Part shown: positions 1-6,555 of the stretch, one piece after another
Numbering within the stretch: position 1 is the first letter of the stretch
How the letters are laid out: each line of letters begins with the position of its first letter
DNA from: Gammaproteobacteria bacterium
GTDB lineage: Bacteria; Pseudomonadota; Gammaproteobacteria; Pseudomonadales; Pseudomonadaceae
Assembly: GCA_012800475.1 (NCBI GenBank)
Contig: JAAZJF010000095.1
Span: 1 to 11,088, forward strand
Direction of reading: 5' to 3'
DNA: 11,088 nucleotides
Made by a program: the position numbers and the translations under genes
The notes under the pieces: model-generated
Database searches by the model: none
What the model saw: the letters and a program-made list of their open reading frames with translations, nothing else
What the model was told of the DNA's origin: nothing

Positions 1-158
1 ATCAATCTTTGCATGAAAAAAATGCGCAAATTAAAACCTATCACGATCAAGTACAACAACTTAAAAGCGAAGATAATACCTTGCGCTTTACCATTTCCAT
101 GTTGATTGTTTTTGCTGTATTCCAAGCAGCTTTATTGATTTGGGTTGCTACACGCTAA
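1..158 (+). CDS. 3' end of a tail-anchored coiled-coil protein (partial)
   Basis: An open frame enters from the left edge (codons in phase from base 3) and stops at TAA 156-158, giving about 51 visible residues. The first 28 or so are polar and heptad-like, rich in Gln, Lys and Glu, which suggests the end of a coiled coil. They are followed by one hydrophobic helix, roughly FTISMLIVFAVFQAALLIWV, and a short ATR tail. This arrangement suggests a protein anchored in the inner membrane by its C terminus with a coiled-coil domain before the anchor. The family cannot be named from this piece. The gene converges on prmB, with only 33 bases between the two stop codons. Codon use looks like that of the neighbours. 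Existence of the gene is likely; its function is unknown. Confidence 0.65.
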   Translation, partial: QSLHEKNAQIKTYHDQVQQLKSEDNTLRFTISMLIVFAVFQAALLIWVATR

Positions 159-170
159 GCACATCTTAGC
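154..170. other. Small hairpin between convergent genes
   Basis: GCTAAG (154-159), a 5-base loop and CTTAGC (165-170) form a perfect 6-bp stem that overlaps the stop codon of the upstream fragment. It lies between two convergent genes, where a bidirectional terminator would be useful. There is no T-run on either side, so intrinsic termination is doubtful. Confidence 0.3.
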
Positions 171-191
171 CTGCAGCAATCTATGGATGCA

Positions 192-1088
192 TCAACTGAT
201 CGAACGATAAGCCGCGCACTGCTGAGCGGTTAACGCCAGCACATCACGATCCAAGTATGAATGCTCTAACCAAATAAAATCGATCTCAGGATACAGCGCA
301 GCTAAACGCGCACGATGCGGGCCCACTTCAAGTACGAGCAAACCGTTATCCGTTAAATGCTCGCAAGCCTGCTCTAAAACCAGCTGAATAGCCTCTAAAC
401 CACCGTTTTTAGCAATTCGACTGTCTTGCGGCTCATACTGCATTTCACGCGGCAACTGCGTCCATTGCTCGACCGACATATACGGCGGCTGACATACAAT
501 TAAATCAAAGCGTTGATCATCTAACTGCGTAAATACATCACTATATTGCACACTCACACGATCCTCTAGACGGTGTATTGCAATGTTCTCAGCTGCAATC
601 TCAAGGCCCGTAGTCGAGCGATCAGCCAACACCACTTGAGCATCAGGAAACTGCACCGCGCACGTCAATCCCAAGCAGCCTGAGCCTGCGTATAAATCTA
701 ATATACGTTGCGGCGTATGTATCAACCAAGGCGCAAATTGTTGTGGAATCAATTCCTCTAAAGGTGAATGAGGTATGACCACATAAGGATCAATTTTAAA
801 CGACAAACCTGCAAACCAAAGCTGCCCCAGCAAGTATGCACTGGGAATACGCTGCTCAATGCGCTTTCTCAGAATCGTTTGCACAATCACATGTTCATCG
901 ACATGCAGATTACAATCTAAATACTTATCATGCAGCGCATCCGGCAAATACAAGCTACCCAGAACCAGTGCACGCGCGTCTTCAAATAGACTCTCTTCGC
1001 CACCCTGAAAAAAAAGTTGCTCGCGGCTAAATTGACTCACCGCCCATCGGATATAATCGCGCAGTGTTGCTAAGCCTAAGTTACTCAC
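192..1088 (-). CDS. prmB: PrmB-type glutamine N5-methyltransferase with altered active-site motifs
   Basis: A 298-residue class I SAM-dependent methyltransferase of the PrmB/HemK group. PrmB methylates the GGQ-type glutamine of ribosomal protein L3. The N-terminal helical domain spans about residues 1-100 (DYIRWAVSQF, AYLLGQLWFAGLSF). The SAM site is LDLYAGSGCLG at 130-140. The start is GTG, supported by GGAGG six bases upstream; family length is about 300. The gene lies 56 bases after an Smr-domain gene, the usual prmB neighbourhood. Several positions that are near-invariant in PrmB are changed: NPPY is QPPY (200-203), PRSP is PHSP (106-109), EVGN is EVGP (254-257), and the C-terminal GGDGVFML segment is DRDVLAL. 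The Asn of NPPY normally holds the substrate glutamine amide. Orthology is clear from context and overall sequence; whether it still methylates L3 is uncertain. Confidence 0.88.
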   Translation of the reverse strand: MSNLGLATLRDYIRWAVSQFSREQLFFQGGEESLFEDARALVLGSLYLPDALHDKYLDCNLHVDEHVIVQTILRKRIEQRIPSAYLLGQLWFAGLSFKIDPYVVIPHSPLEELIPQQFAPWLIHTPQRILDLYAGSGCLGLTCAVQFPDAQVVLADRSTTGLEIAAENIAIHRLEDRVSVQYSDVFTQLDDQRFDLIVCQPPYMSVEQWTQLPREMQYEPQDSRIAKNGGLEAIQLVLEQACEHLTDNGLLVLEVGPHRARLAALYPEIDFIWLEHSYLDRDVLALTAQQCAAYRSIS

Positions 1089-1115
1089 TGACTGCCTCCG
1101 CTCTGTTATTGATAA

Positions 1116-1132
1116 TGCACTGTGTTAGTGCA
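1116..1132. other. Hairpin in the smr-prmB gap
   Basis: TGCACT (1116-1121), loop GTGTT and AGTGCA (1127-1132) form a perfect 6-bp stem in the 56-base gap between the Smr gene and prmB. No T-run follows on the minus strand, so it should not stop transcription. It could instead serve as a processing or stability element in a shared smr-prmB transcript. Confidence 0.3.
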
Positions 1133-1144
1133 CAACTAAAACCT

Positions 1145-1705
1145 TCAGTCTTCATCGCGACCGTCCAACATATGCCGCTTAAGCAACACGTACAGAGCAC
1201 CTGTGCCGCCATGTCGCGCAACGCATGAAGTAAATCCAAGTACATTTTCATGCTGGCGCAACCATGTATTGACATGGCTTTTAATCATGGGCTTTTTACC
1301 GTCTAAACGAGCAGCCTTACCATGCGTCACTCGCACACAGCGTATTTCTAAACGTAAGGCTTCAGTTAAAAACTCACGCAAGAGCGTACGGGCTTTTTCA
1401 ACGCTCATGCCATGCAAATCTAAAGTGCCTTCAAAGGCGATCTGCCCGGCTTTCATGCGGCGTAATTGACTGTCTTGGACGCCATCACGTGCCCAATACA
1501 AGGCGTCTTCAGCACCGACATCAATTACAAACTGATCCGACAGCCCATCCACAGTAATGGTCGCAATGCTGTGTTGAGCATTTTCACGACGCAGACGCTG
1601 TTCGGCACGATTGGGTTTACTTTTACCGACATCCGCTTGGTCAACATAAATACGGCGTACACCCTGCATTTGCTCGGTAAATAAAGAAAAATCATCATCC
1701 GGCAT
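1145..1705 (-). CDS. SmrA-type Smr-domain protein
   Basis: A 186-residue protein with a C-terminal Smr (small MutS-related) domain. The N-terminal part, about 1-90, is polar and Arg-rich and starts MPDDDFSLF, resembling E. coli SmrA (YdaL). The Smr domain shows LDLHG at 95-99, THGKA at 127-131 and HGGTGA at 165-170, in the expected order and spacing. Smr domains bind nucleic acid and many are nucleases; the target of this type is not firmly established. The usual HGKG is HGKA here, a mild change. The ATG at 1705 is chosen because GAGGAGGG lies just upstream; a longer frame from a TTG at 1759 has no ribosome binding site and would read through the icd terminator arm. It is probably co-transcribed with prmB. 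Homology is clear; the choice of SmrA over SmrB rests on the N terminus and HGGTGA. Confidence 0.87.
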   Translation of the reverse strand: MPDDDFSLFTEQMQGVRRIYVDQADVGKSKPNRAEQRLRRENAQHSIATITVDGLSDQFVIDVGAEDALYWARDGVQDSQLRRMKAGQIAFEGTLDLHGMSVEKARTLLREFLTEALRLEIRCVRVTHGKAARLDGKKPMIKSHVNTWLRQHENVLGFTSCVARHGGTGALYVLLKRHMLDGRDED

Positions 1706-1710
1706 AATGC

Positions 1711-1715
1711 CCTCC
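1711..1715 (-). promoter_or_regulatory. Ribosome binding site fixing the Smr gene start
   Basis: On the minus strand GGAGG (within GAGGAGGG) lies five bases before the ATG at 1703-1705. This supports the 186-residue product over the longer TTG-initiated frame. Confidence 0.75.
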
Positions 1716-1729
1716 TCATTTCGTGCAGC

Positions 1730-1759
1730 ATTGTACCTGTATTCGGCAAACACAAACAA
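1730..1759 (-). promoter_or_regulatory. Possible sigma-70 promoter for smr-prmB
   Basis: On the minus strand TACAAT (1735-1730) matches the -10 consensus at five of six bases. TTGTTT lies 18 bases upstream (1759-1754), a weak -35 inside the T-tract of the icd terminator. Transcription would start near 1723 and give a short leader. The placement right after the icd terminator is sensible, but the -35 match is poor. Confidence 0.4.
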
Positions 1760-1787
1760 AAACGCCCCAATTAAGGGGCGTTTTTTA
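1757..1787 (-). terminator. Rho-independent terminator of icd
   Basis: ACGCCCC (1762-1768), loop AATTAA and GGGGCGT (1775-1781) form a strong GC stem. It is extended by A/T pairs on both sides and followed on the minus strand by TTTTTGTTTG. It lies 15 bases beyond the icd stop codon, separating icd from the Smr gene. The plus-strand side also has a T-run, but no plus-strand gene ends here. Confidence 0.9.
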
Positions 1788-1801
1788 AGCGAAAGCGGTG
1801 A

Positions 1802-3055
1802 TTACATTTTGGTAATCATTGCATCGCCAAACTCAGAGCAAGACAGCAACTTAGCGTCGTCCATCAAGCGCTCAAAGTCATAGGTCACAGTCTTATCAGC
1901 GATCGCACCATTGATGCCATCGATAATGAGATCAGCTGCTTCAGTCCAGCCCATGTGACGCAACATCATTTCTGCAGAAAGAATCAATGAACCTGGGTTC
2001 ACTTTATCCTGACCTGCGTACTTAGGTGCAGTACCGTGCGTTGCTTCAAACATTGCAACGCTGTCAGACAGGTTTGCACCTGGCGCGATACCGATACCAC
2101 CAACCTGCGCAGCCAGTGCGTCAGAGAGGTAGTCACCGTTCAGGTTCAGAGTCGCCATGACGTCGTACTCTGCTGGGCGCAATAGAACCTGCTGCAACAT
2201 AGCATCAGCGATACCGTCTTTAACGATAACGTTTTTGCCAGTGTTAGGGTTCTTGAACTGCATCCAAGGACCGCCATCCAACAATTCAGCACCGAACTCA
2301 TCACGTGCAACTTCGTAGGCCCAATCTTTGAAGGCACCTTCGGTGAACTTCATGATGTTGCCTTTGTGTACGATGGTCAGTGAGTCACGATCGTTATCAA
2401 CGATGTACTGCAGTGCTTGACGCACAAGACGCTTGGTACCCTGCTCAGAAACTGGCTTAACACCAATACCGCAGTTTTCAGTAAAGCGGATCTTAGTCAC
2501 GCCCATTTCTTCAGTGAAGAACTTGATGACTTTCTTAGCTTCTGGTGTACCTGCTTGCCACTCAACACCTGCGTAGATGTCTTCTGAGTTCTCACGGAAG
2601 ATCACCATGTCAGTGTCTTGTGGACGCTTAACAGGGCTTGGAACACCGGTGAACCAGCGTACTGGACGCAAGCATACGTAGAGGTCTAACTGCTGACGCA
2701 AAGCAACGTTCAAAGAACGAATACCGCCGCCAACTGGCGTAGTCAAAGGACCTTTAATAGAAACAACGTAGTCACGGACTGCATCTAAAGTTTCTTGTGG
2801 CAACCAAGTTTCTGAATCATAGACTTGAGTTGCTTTCTCACCAGCAAAAACTTCCATCCAGGAAATCTTACGCTGACCGTCGTAGGCTTTTTCTACAGCC
2901 GCATCAACCACTTTAATCATTACTGGGCTGATGTCAGCACCAATACCGTCACCCTCAATGTAAGGAATGATTGGGTTGTTTGGTACATTTAAAGTCAAAT
3001 CTGCATTAACGGTGATTTTGTCACCGGCTGGCACTTGGATCTTTTGGTATCCCAT
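1802..3055 (-). CDS. icd: NADP-dependent isocitrate dehydrogenase
   Basis: A 417-residue homodimeric isocitrate dehydrogenase (isocitrate + NADP to 2-oxoglutarate + CO2 + NADPH), a cytosolic TCA enzyme. Residues align with E. coli Icd at an offset of +1. Ser114 in GGGIRSLN is the AceK phosphorylation site and substrate-binding serine. Tyr161 and Lys231 are catalytic. Asp284, Asp308 and Asp312 bind metal. Lys345-Tyr346 in TAPKYAG mark NADP specificity. The start is the ATG at 3055 because GGAG lies six bases upstream and the product then begins MGYQKIQVP as in Pseudomonas; an in-frame ATG five codons earlier lacks a ribosome binding site. A strong terminator follows. The gene diverges from nudJ across a 326-base gap with an RccR-like operator. 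Isocitrate lyase, which competes for the same substrate, begins at the other end of the window. Confidence 0.98.
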   Translation of the reverse strand: MGYQKIQVPAGDKITVNADLTLNVPNNPIIPYIEGDGIGADISPVMIKVVDAAVEKAYDGQRKISWMEVFAGEKATQVYDSETWLPQETLDAVRDYVVSIKGPLTTPVGGGIRSLNVALRQQLDLYVCLRPVRWFTGVPSPVKRPQDTDMVIFRENSEDIYAGVEWQAGTPEAKKVIKFFTEEMGVTKIRFTENCGIGVKPVSEQGTKRLVRQALQYIVDNDRDSLTIVHKGNIMKFTEGAFKDWAYEVARDEFGAELLDGGPWMQFKNPNTGKNVIVKDGIADAMLQQVLLRPAEYDVMATLNLNGDYLSDALAAQVGGIGIAPGANLSDSVAMFEATHGTAPKYAGQDKVNPGSLILSAEMMLRHMGWTEAADLIIDGINGAIADKTVTYDFERLMDDAKLLSCSEFGDAMITKM

Positions 3056-3061
3056 GCTGGA

Positions 3062-3065
3062 CTCC
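3062..3065 (-). promoter_or_regulatory. Ribosome binding site fixing the icd start
   Basis: On the minus strand GGAG is followed by TCCAGC and the ATG at 3053-3055. This Shine-Dalgarno sequence lies inside the frame that would open at the upstream ATG (3070), which argues for the shorter, family-typical product. Confidence 0.7.
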
Positions 3066-3089
3066 GTCATTTACGTGGTCTTTAAAAAT

Positions 3090-3112
3090 CTGTCACGCGT
3101 GTGGCCTGACAG
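3090..3112. promoter_or_regulatory. Inverted repeat in the icd leader
   Basis: CTGTCA (3090-3095) and TGACAG (3107-3112) form a perfect inverted repeat with an 11-base spacer, 35-57 bases upstream of the icd start codon. It could be an operator or a leader hairpin. No known regulator is recognised. Confidence 0.35.
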
Positions 3113-3136
3113 CGATAATTCAATCTTAATGAGCAG

Positions 3137-3168
3137 GTGTGACCCTTATCGGGTAGAAAAAGTCACAC
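3137..3168. promoter_or_regulatory. GTGTGAC-N18-GTCACAC inverted repeat upstream of icd
   Basis: GTGTGAC (3137-3143) and GTCACAC (3162-3168) are perfect 7-bp inverted half-sites with centres 25 bases apart, a little over two helical turns. The half-sites contain the TGTGA/TCACA of CRP/Vfr boxes, but the spacing is wrong for a single CRP-type site. It is possibly a looped or paired operator, or part of a leader hairpin, in the icd-nudJ gap. Confidence 0.35.
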
Positions 3169-3261
3169 AACTGCTTTGACTCATCTTTACGTTTGTCGTA
3201 CTTAAACGTAATTTGTGCAGCGCATATCATACACGCTTTATACGATTACCTGATAGATTGC

Positions 3262-3287
3262 TGTAGTCAAACTATTGATCAACTACA
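3262..3287. promoter_or_regulatory. RccR-like operator between icd and nudJ
   Basis: TGTAGT (3262-3267), 14 bases, then ACTACA (3282-3287): a perfect 6-bp inverted repeat, 26 bases end to end. The same element with the same spacing occurs upstream of aceA at 10583-10608. RccR, a HexR-like KDPG-responsive regulator in Pseudomonas, is known to bind a long-linker pseudopalindrome of about 28 bp at aceA. On the minus strand TTGACT overlaps the distal half-site; on the plus strand TATATA follows at 3290-3295. Either the icd or the nudJ promoter could therefore be covered. The regulator assignment is inference. Confidence 0.55.
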
Positions 3288-3381
3288 AGTATATAGGTCT
3301 AACATCGCTTAATCTCGAGCACTTGCATAAAATTGCAGCGAACAATCATACCAGCAAACTAGCACCTTTAGGAGCTTACGC

Positions 3382-3825
3382 ATGACACGTTTTTTGCCAC
3401 ATATCACTGTTGCTACTGTCATCGAACACGATGGGCGCTTTTTATTCGTTAAAGAGCATGCTGAAAAGCGCATTGTATTAAACCAGCCTGCAGGCCACTT
3501 AGAAATGGACGAAAGTCTAATCCAAGCGGCAATTCGTGAAACTTTAGAAGAAACAGGCTGGGATATTGAGATTACTCATCTGCTTGGCATACATTTATAT
3601 CAAGCACCCAGCAATAACGTGACCTATCAGCGTGTATGTTTTGCCGGTCTAGCACTGCAAGAACGTAAAAACCATCCACTCGATGACGGCATTATTGGTC
3701 CGGTCTGGTTAACTCGCGACGAATTGCTTGAGCAGCGTGATTTATGGCGCAGCCCCATGGTGTTACGCAGCGTAGATGATTATTTAAGCGGCGAACGTTT
3801 CTCGCTGGATCTATTTAAAAACTAA
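3382..3825 (+). CDS. nudJ: NudJ-like Nudix phosphatase
   Basis: A 147-residue Nudix hydrolase. The Nudix box runs from Gly38 to Trp60 and fits Gx5Ex7REUxEExGU (Glu44, Arg52-Glu53, Glu56-Glu57), with Thr at the first U. The N terminus, FLPHITVATVIEHDGRFL, and NQPAGHLE at 34-41 are typical of NudJ, which in E. coli dephosphorylates HMP-pyrophosphate and some nucleoside di- and triphosphates. The position just before mnmA-hflD-purB is the same as in E. coli, which supports the name. The ATG is preceded by TAGGAG seven bases upstream. It diverges from icd and shares the intergenic operator region. E. coli has rluE between these two genes; it is absent here. Family is certain; exact substrate is not visible from sequence. 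Confidence 0.9.
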   Translation: MTRFLPHITVATVIEHDGRFLFVKEHAEKRIVLNQPAGHLEMDESLIQAAIRETLEETGWDIEITHLLGIHLYQAPSNNVTYQRVCFAGLALQERKNHPLDDGIIGPVWLTRDELLEQRDLWRSPMVLRSVDDYLSGERFSLDLFKN

Positions 3826-3902
3826 ACCACAAGGGTACGCCCTCCCTAGCCGTGCACAAATCTGCTAAAGTCTTTTTCTTTGATTAACGTATTTAAATTG
3901 CC

Positions 3903-5021
3903 ATGCATACTCCTTCTGAAACTCGTGTAATTGTCGGCATGTCCGGCGGTGTTGACTCTTCTGTTGCAGCCCTGTTGTTAATTCAGCAAGGCTATCAAGT
4001 GGAAGGCTTGTTTATGAAAAACTGGGAGGAGGATGACGGTACTGAATACTGCACAGCTAAAGAAGACTTTGCTGACGCCCAAGCGGTGTGCGACACCTTA
4101 GGCATTAAGTTACATGCAGCCAACTTTGCTGCTGAGTACTGGGATAATGTTTTTGAGCATTTTCTTGAAGAATACAAAGCGGGACGCACGCCCAACCCTG
4201 ATATTTTATGCAACCGCGAAATCAAGTTTAAAGCCTTTCTTGACTACGCCGAGCAACTGGGTGCCGATCTGATTGCTACAGGTCACTATGTGCGTCGTCG
4301 TGATCGCAATGGTATCAGCGAGCTACTGAAAGGCGTGGATGGTAATAAAGATCAAAGTTACTTCTTACACGCAGTCGGTGGTGCACAAATCCATAAAACC
4401 CTGTTTCCAGTCGGCGAATATGAAAAGCCCGCGGTGCGTGAGCTCGCACAACAGCATGGTTTAATTACCGCTAAGAAAAAAGACTCCACAGGCATCTGCT
4501 TTATTGGTGAGCGCCGCTTTACAGATTTTTTAAAGCAGTACTTACCTGCTCAGCCGGGCGTGATTGAAACCACTGATGGCATTGAACTGGGACAGCACAA
4601 TGGCTTGATGTACCACACCATAGGTCAGCGCCAGGGTCTAGGTATTGGTGGTTTGAAAAACGCCAGTGAAGAGGCTTGGTATGTACTGGCTAAAGACCTC
4701 AAGCGTAATGTATTGATTGTTGGCCAAGGCAATGCACACCCGTGGTTATTTTCAGGCACCTTACTCACGCGTGAGGTGAACTGGATCAATCCGCTGGATT
4801 TAAATAGCATAGGTAAGCTCACGGCCAAAGTTCGTTACCGTCAAAAGGATCAACCTTGCAGCATCAGTCACACCGGCGACGGCTACTTGGTCACCTTTGA
4901 GCAGCCACAGCGCGCAGTCACACTGGGACAGTCCATTGTGTTTTATGACGGCGATGTCTGCTTGGGCGGTGGCGTGATTGAAGCCTGCACACCTTGGGAT
5001 AAGAGTATTCAGCGACCATGA
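3903..5021 (+). CDS. mnmA: tRNA-specific 2-thiouridylase MnmA
   Basis: A 372-residue PP-loop ATPase that adds sulfur to U34 of the tRNAs for Lys, Glu and Gln, using ATP and a persulfide relayed from IscS via Tus proteins. The PP-loop SGGVDSS is at residues 14-20, the catalytic Asp at 100 in NPDILCN, the first cysteine at 103 and the second (persulfide) cysteine at 199 in STGICFIGERRF. The C-terminal beta-barrel ends YDGDVCLGGGVIE. Length and sequence match Pseudomonas MnmA over the full span. There is no clear Shine-Dalgarno before the ATG (the preceding bases are AT-rich), but the next residues, TRVIVGMSGG, fit the family start. Its stop overlaps the hflD start by ATGA, so the two are translationally coupled. 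It lies 77 bases after nudJ and is probably in the same transcript. Confidence 0.97.
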   Translation: MHTPSETRVIVGMSGGVDSSVAALLLIQQGYQVEGLFMKNWEEDDGTEYCTAKEDFADAQAVCDTLGIKLHAANFAAEYWDNVFEHFLEEYKAGRTPNPDILCNREIKFKAFLDYAEQLGADLIATGHYVRRRDRNGISELLKGVDGNKDQSYFLHAVGGAQIHKTLFPVGEYEKPAVRELAQQHGLITAKKKDSTGICFIGERRFTDFLKQYLPAQPGVIETTDGIELGQHNGLMYHTIGQRQGLGIGGLKNASEEAWYVLAKDLKRNVLIVGQGNAHPWLFSGTLLTREVNWINPLDLNSIGKLTAKVRYRQKDQPCSISHTGDGYLVTFEQPQRAVTLGQSIVFYDGDVCLGGGVIEACTPWDKSIQRP

Positions 5022-5635
5022 CCCTTCTTCAAGAGCAAATGACAGCATTGGCGGGTGTGTTTCAATCCGCAGCACTGGTCAATAAATTGGCCCACACCGG
5101 GCAAGTCAGCGACGCCGCATTGGCGTACATGCTAAACACCTTGCTGGTACGCAACCCTGACAGCACCCTCGATGTGTATGGCGGGGATGATTTAGGTTTA
5201 CGTGAAGGCTATACGTTGCTTAAAGCTGTGCTCGCGCGTGACACCGCCAACTTACCCCGTGAAAGCCTGCGCTACGTTGTGTCGATGCTCGCTTTGGAGC
5301 GTCAGTTTTCCCGCCGCGATGACTTACTTGAAATTGCAGGATTACGCATTCCCAAAATTGAACAGCAAGTCGAACTCTACGGCTTAAGCAGCGATAATAT
5401 TGCGGCCTCTTTTGGTGGACTCTACCAAGACACCATCAGCACCTTTAAACAACGCATTCAAGTGCATGGCGATATGCGCTTTTTACAACAAGAAGCCACG
5501 GCAGCCAAGGTGCGGGCACTCTTGTTCGCGGGTATACGTTCAGCGCGCTTATGGCGACAATTGGGCGGCAGACGCTGGCACATATTAACTCAGCGCGGCA
5601 GCATGTTAAAACAATTGAATGCTCGCAACGGATGA
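5018..5635 (+). CDS. hflD: High-frequency lysogenization protein HflD
   Basis: A 205-residue, mostly helical HflD. The E. coli protein is peripherally associated with the inner membrane and modulates lambda CII stability, but its native role is poorly defined. The shared pattern is visible throughout: LAGVFQSAALVNKLAH near the N terminus, NPDSTLDVYGG at 47-57, LRYVVSMLALERQ at 85-97, RIQVHGD in the second half, then AKVRALLFAGIRSARLWRQLGG. Length matches the family (about 205-213). The start ATG lies within the mnmA stop (ATGA, 5018-5021), and its own stop overlaps the next ATG in the same way, so mnmA, hflD and the downstream permease form a tightly coupled operon. The mnmA-hflD-purB linkage is conserved in gammaproteobacteria. 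Confidence 0.95.
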   Translation: MTLLQEQMTALAGVFQSAALVNKLAHTGQVSDAALAYMLNTLLVRNPDSTLDVYGGDDLGLREGYTLLKAVLARDTANLPRESLRYVVSMLALERQFSRRDDLLEIAGLRIPKIEQQVELYGLSSDNIAASFGGLYQDTISTFKQRIQVHGDMRFLQQEATAAKVRALLFAGIRSARLWRQLGGRRWHILTQRGSMLKQLNARNG

Positions 5636-6489
5636 ATGCACGTAGCGTATACCCTTTACAAGGTGCAGCGCTTTTAGCCTTATCCGCTGTTTTATTTGCA
5701 GCGATGGGCGTGTTGATTCGTGAAGCGTCCAGCAGCGTCAACAATGAAAATATTGTGTTTTTTCGTAATATTGTCGGCGTTGTATTTTTTATGCCTTTAC
5801 TGCTGAGTAAAGGCTTGCGCCCTTTTAAGACCGCACGACTCAAGTCACATCTTATGCGTACCAGTTATGGCCTGGCCGCTATGTATTGCTTCTTCTATGC
5901 CATTGCTCATTTACCACTGGCCGATGCGATGGTGTTCACTTACTCAGCCCCTGTATTTACACCTGTGATTGCTTATTTGTGGCTCAAAGAACCTCTCACA
6001 AAACGTATGCTCGCCTTTTCTTTGCTGGGTTTAGTAGGTGTGATTTTAGTCGCCAAACCCAGCGACACTTTATTTAGCAGCTTATCTTTAGTCGGACTGG
6101 CAGCCAGCATTCTTGCTGCCCTCGCCTTTGTTTCGATTCGTGAAATGAGCAGTACAGAACCTGCGTACCGCATCGTGTTTTACTTTGCTCTTTTTAGCAG
6201 TTTAATTTCCGCAATCCCTTTACTGTGGGCTTGGCAACCGCTGGACACACAACAGCTTATTTTGCTGTGTTGTGCAGGTTTACTGGCTGCTTTAGGACAA
6301 ATTATTATGTCGCGCGCTTACTCGCTAGCGCCACCGGGTTTAATTGGGCCCATTGCATACTTAACCATCGTCTTTGCGGGTGTGTTTTCATTTATTCTGT
6401 GGGGCGAACAGCCAGATTTAACCTCTCTTTTAGGTGCGGCCTTAATTTTTACAGCCAGCCTCTTCGCAGTGTTCTGGCGTAAACACTAA
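5632..6489 (+). CDS. DMT-superfamily (EamA) inner-membrane permease
   Basis: A 285-residue hydrophobic protein with two EamA repeats and about ten predicted membrane helices. Helices lie at roughly 12-29, 41-59, 75-92, 97-117, 126-142, 150-167, 181-200, 207-223, 235-256 and 263-281. The paired features typical of the drug/metabolite transporter superfamily are present: a mid-protein TYSAPVFTPVIAYLWLKEPL and the matching ILWGEQPD near the end. The substrate cannot be told. The chosen ATG at 5632 overlaps the hflD stop (ATGA); a longer frame from 5551 would lie entirely inside hflD. The gene sits between hflD and purB, which are adjacent in E. coli, so it looks like a lineage-specific insertion. 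The last residue, His285, is 66 bases before purB. Confidence 0.9.
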   Translation: MNARSVYPLQGAALLALSAVLFAAMGVLIREASSSVNNENIVFFRNIVGVVFFMPLLLSKGLRPFKTARLKSHLMRTSYGLAAMYCFFYAIAHLPLADAMVFTYSAPVFTPVIAYLWLKEPLTKRMLAFSLLGLVGVILVAKPSDTLFSSLSLVGLAASILAALAFVSIREMSSTEPAYRIVFYFALFSSLISAIPLLWAWQPLDTQQLILLCCAGLLAALGQIIMSRAYSLAPPGLIGPIAYLTIVFAGVFSFILWGEQPDLTSLLGAALIFTASLFAVFWRKH

Positions 6490-6497
6490 AACCCCAC

Positions 6498-6512
6498 GTA
6501 CATTTGATGTAC
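6498..6512. promoter_or_regulatory. 15-base palindrome at the purB promoter
   Basis: GTACAT TTG ATGTAC is a perfect inverted repeat with a 3-base centre. It overlaps TACACT (6510-6515), a plausible -10 that continues into ACGCGCC, the kind of GC-rich discriminator common in Pseudomonas promoters. There is no good -35 17 bases upstream. The palindrome may be an operator, or an activator site replacing the -35. It is unlike the E. coli PurR box. Confidence 0.4.
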
Positions 6513-6555
6513 ACTACGCGCCTTATTTTATTCATTAATTGTTAGAGAACGCATC

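Noticed and set aside
1706..1759. TTG-initiated N-terminal extension of the Smr protein (18 residues)
   Set aside because: It has no ribosome binding site and would begin inside the icd terminator; the ATG at 1705 has a strong GGAGG.
3056..3070. In-frame upstream ATG adding MTESS to Icd
   Set aside because: There is no Shine-Dalgarno before it, and the GGAG for the downstream ATG lies inside this extension; orthologues begin MGYQKIQ.
3137..3168. CRP/Vfr binding site
   Set aside because: TGTGA and TCACA are present but 20 bases apart instead of 6.
3832..3843. AGGG-TACG-CCCT hairpin after nudJ as a terminator
   Set aside because: The stem has only four base pairs and no T-run follows; mnmA is probably read from the same transcript.
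4800..5075. 91-residue minus-strand open frame over the mnmA-hflD junction
   Set aside because: It is a shadow of conserved coding sequence with no family features.
5551..5631. Longer frame for the DMT permease
   Set aside because: It would overlap hflD by 85 bases with polar residues untypical of a permease start; the ATGA overlap gives a natural start at 5632.
5445..5843. 132-residue minus-strand open frame across hflD and the permease
   Set aside because: It is antisense to two well-supported genes, with no ribosome binding site or recognisable domain.
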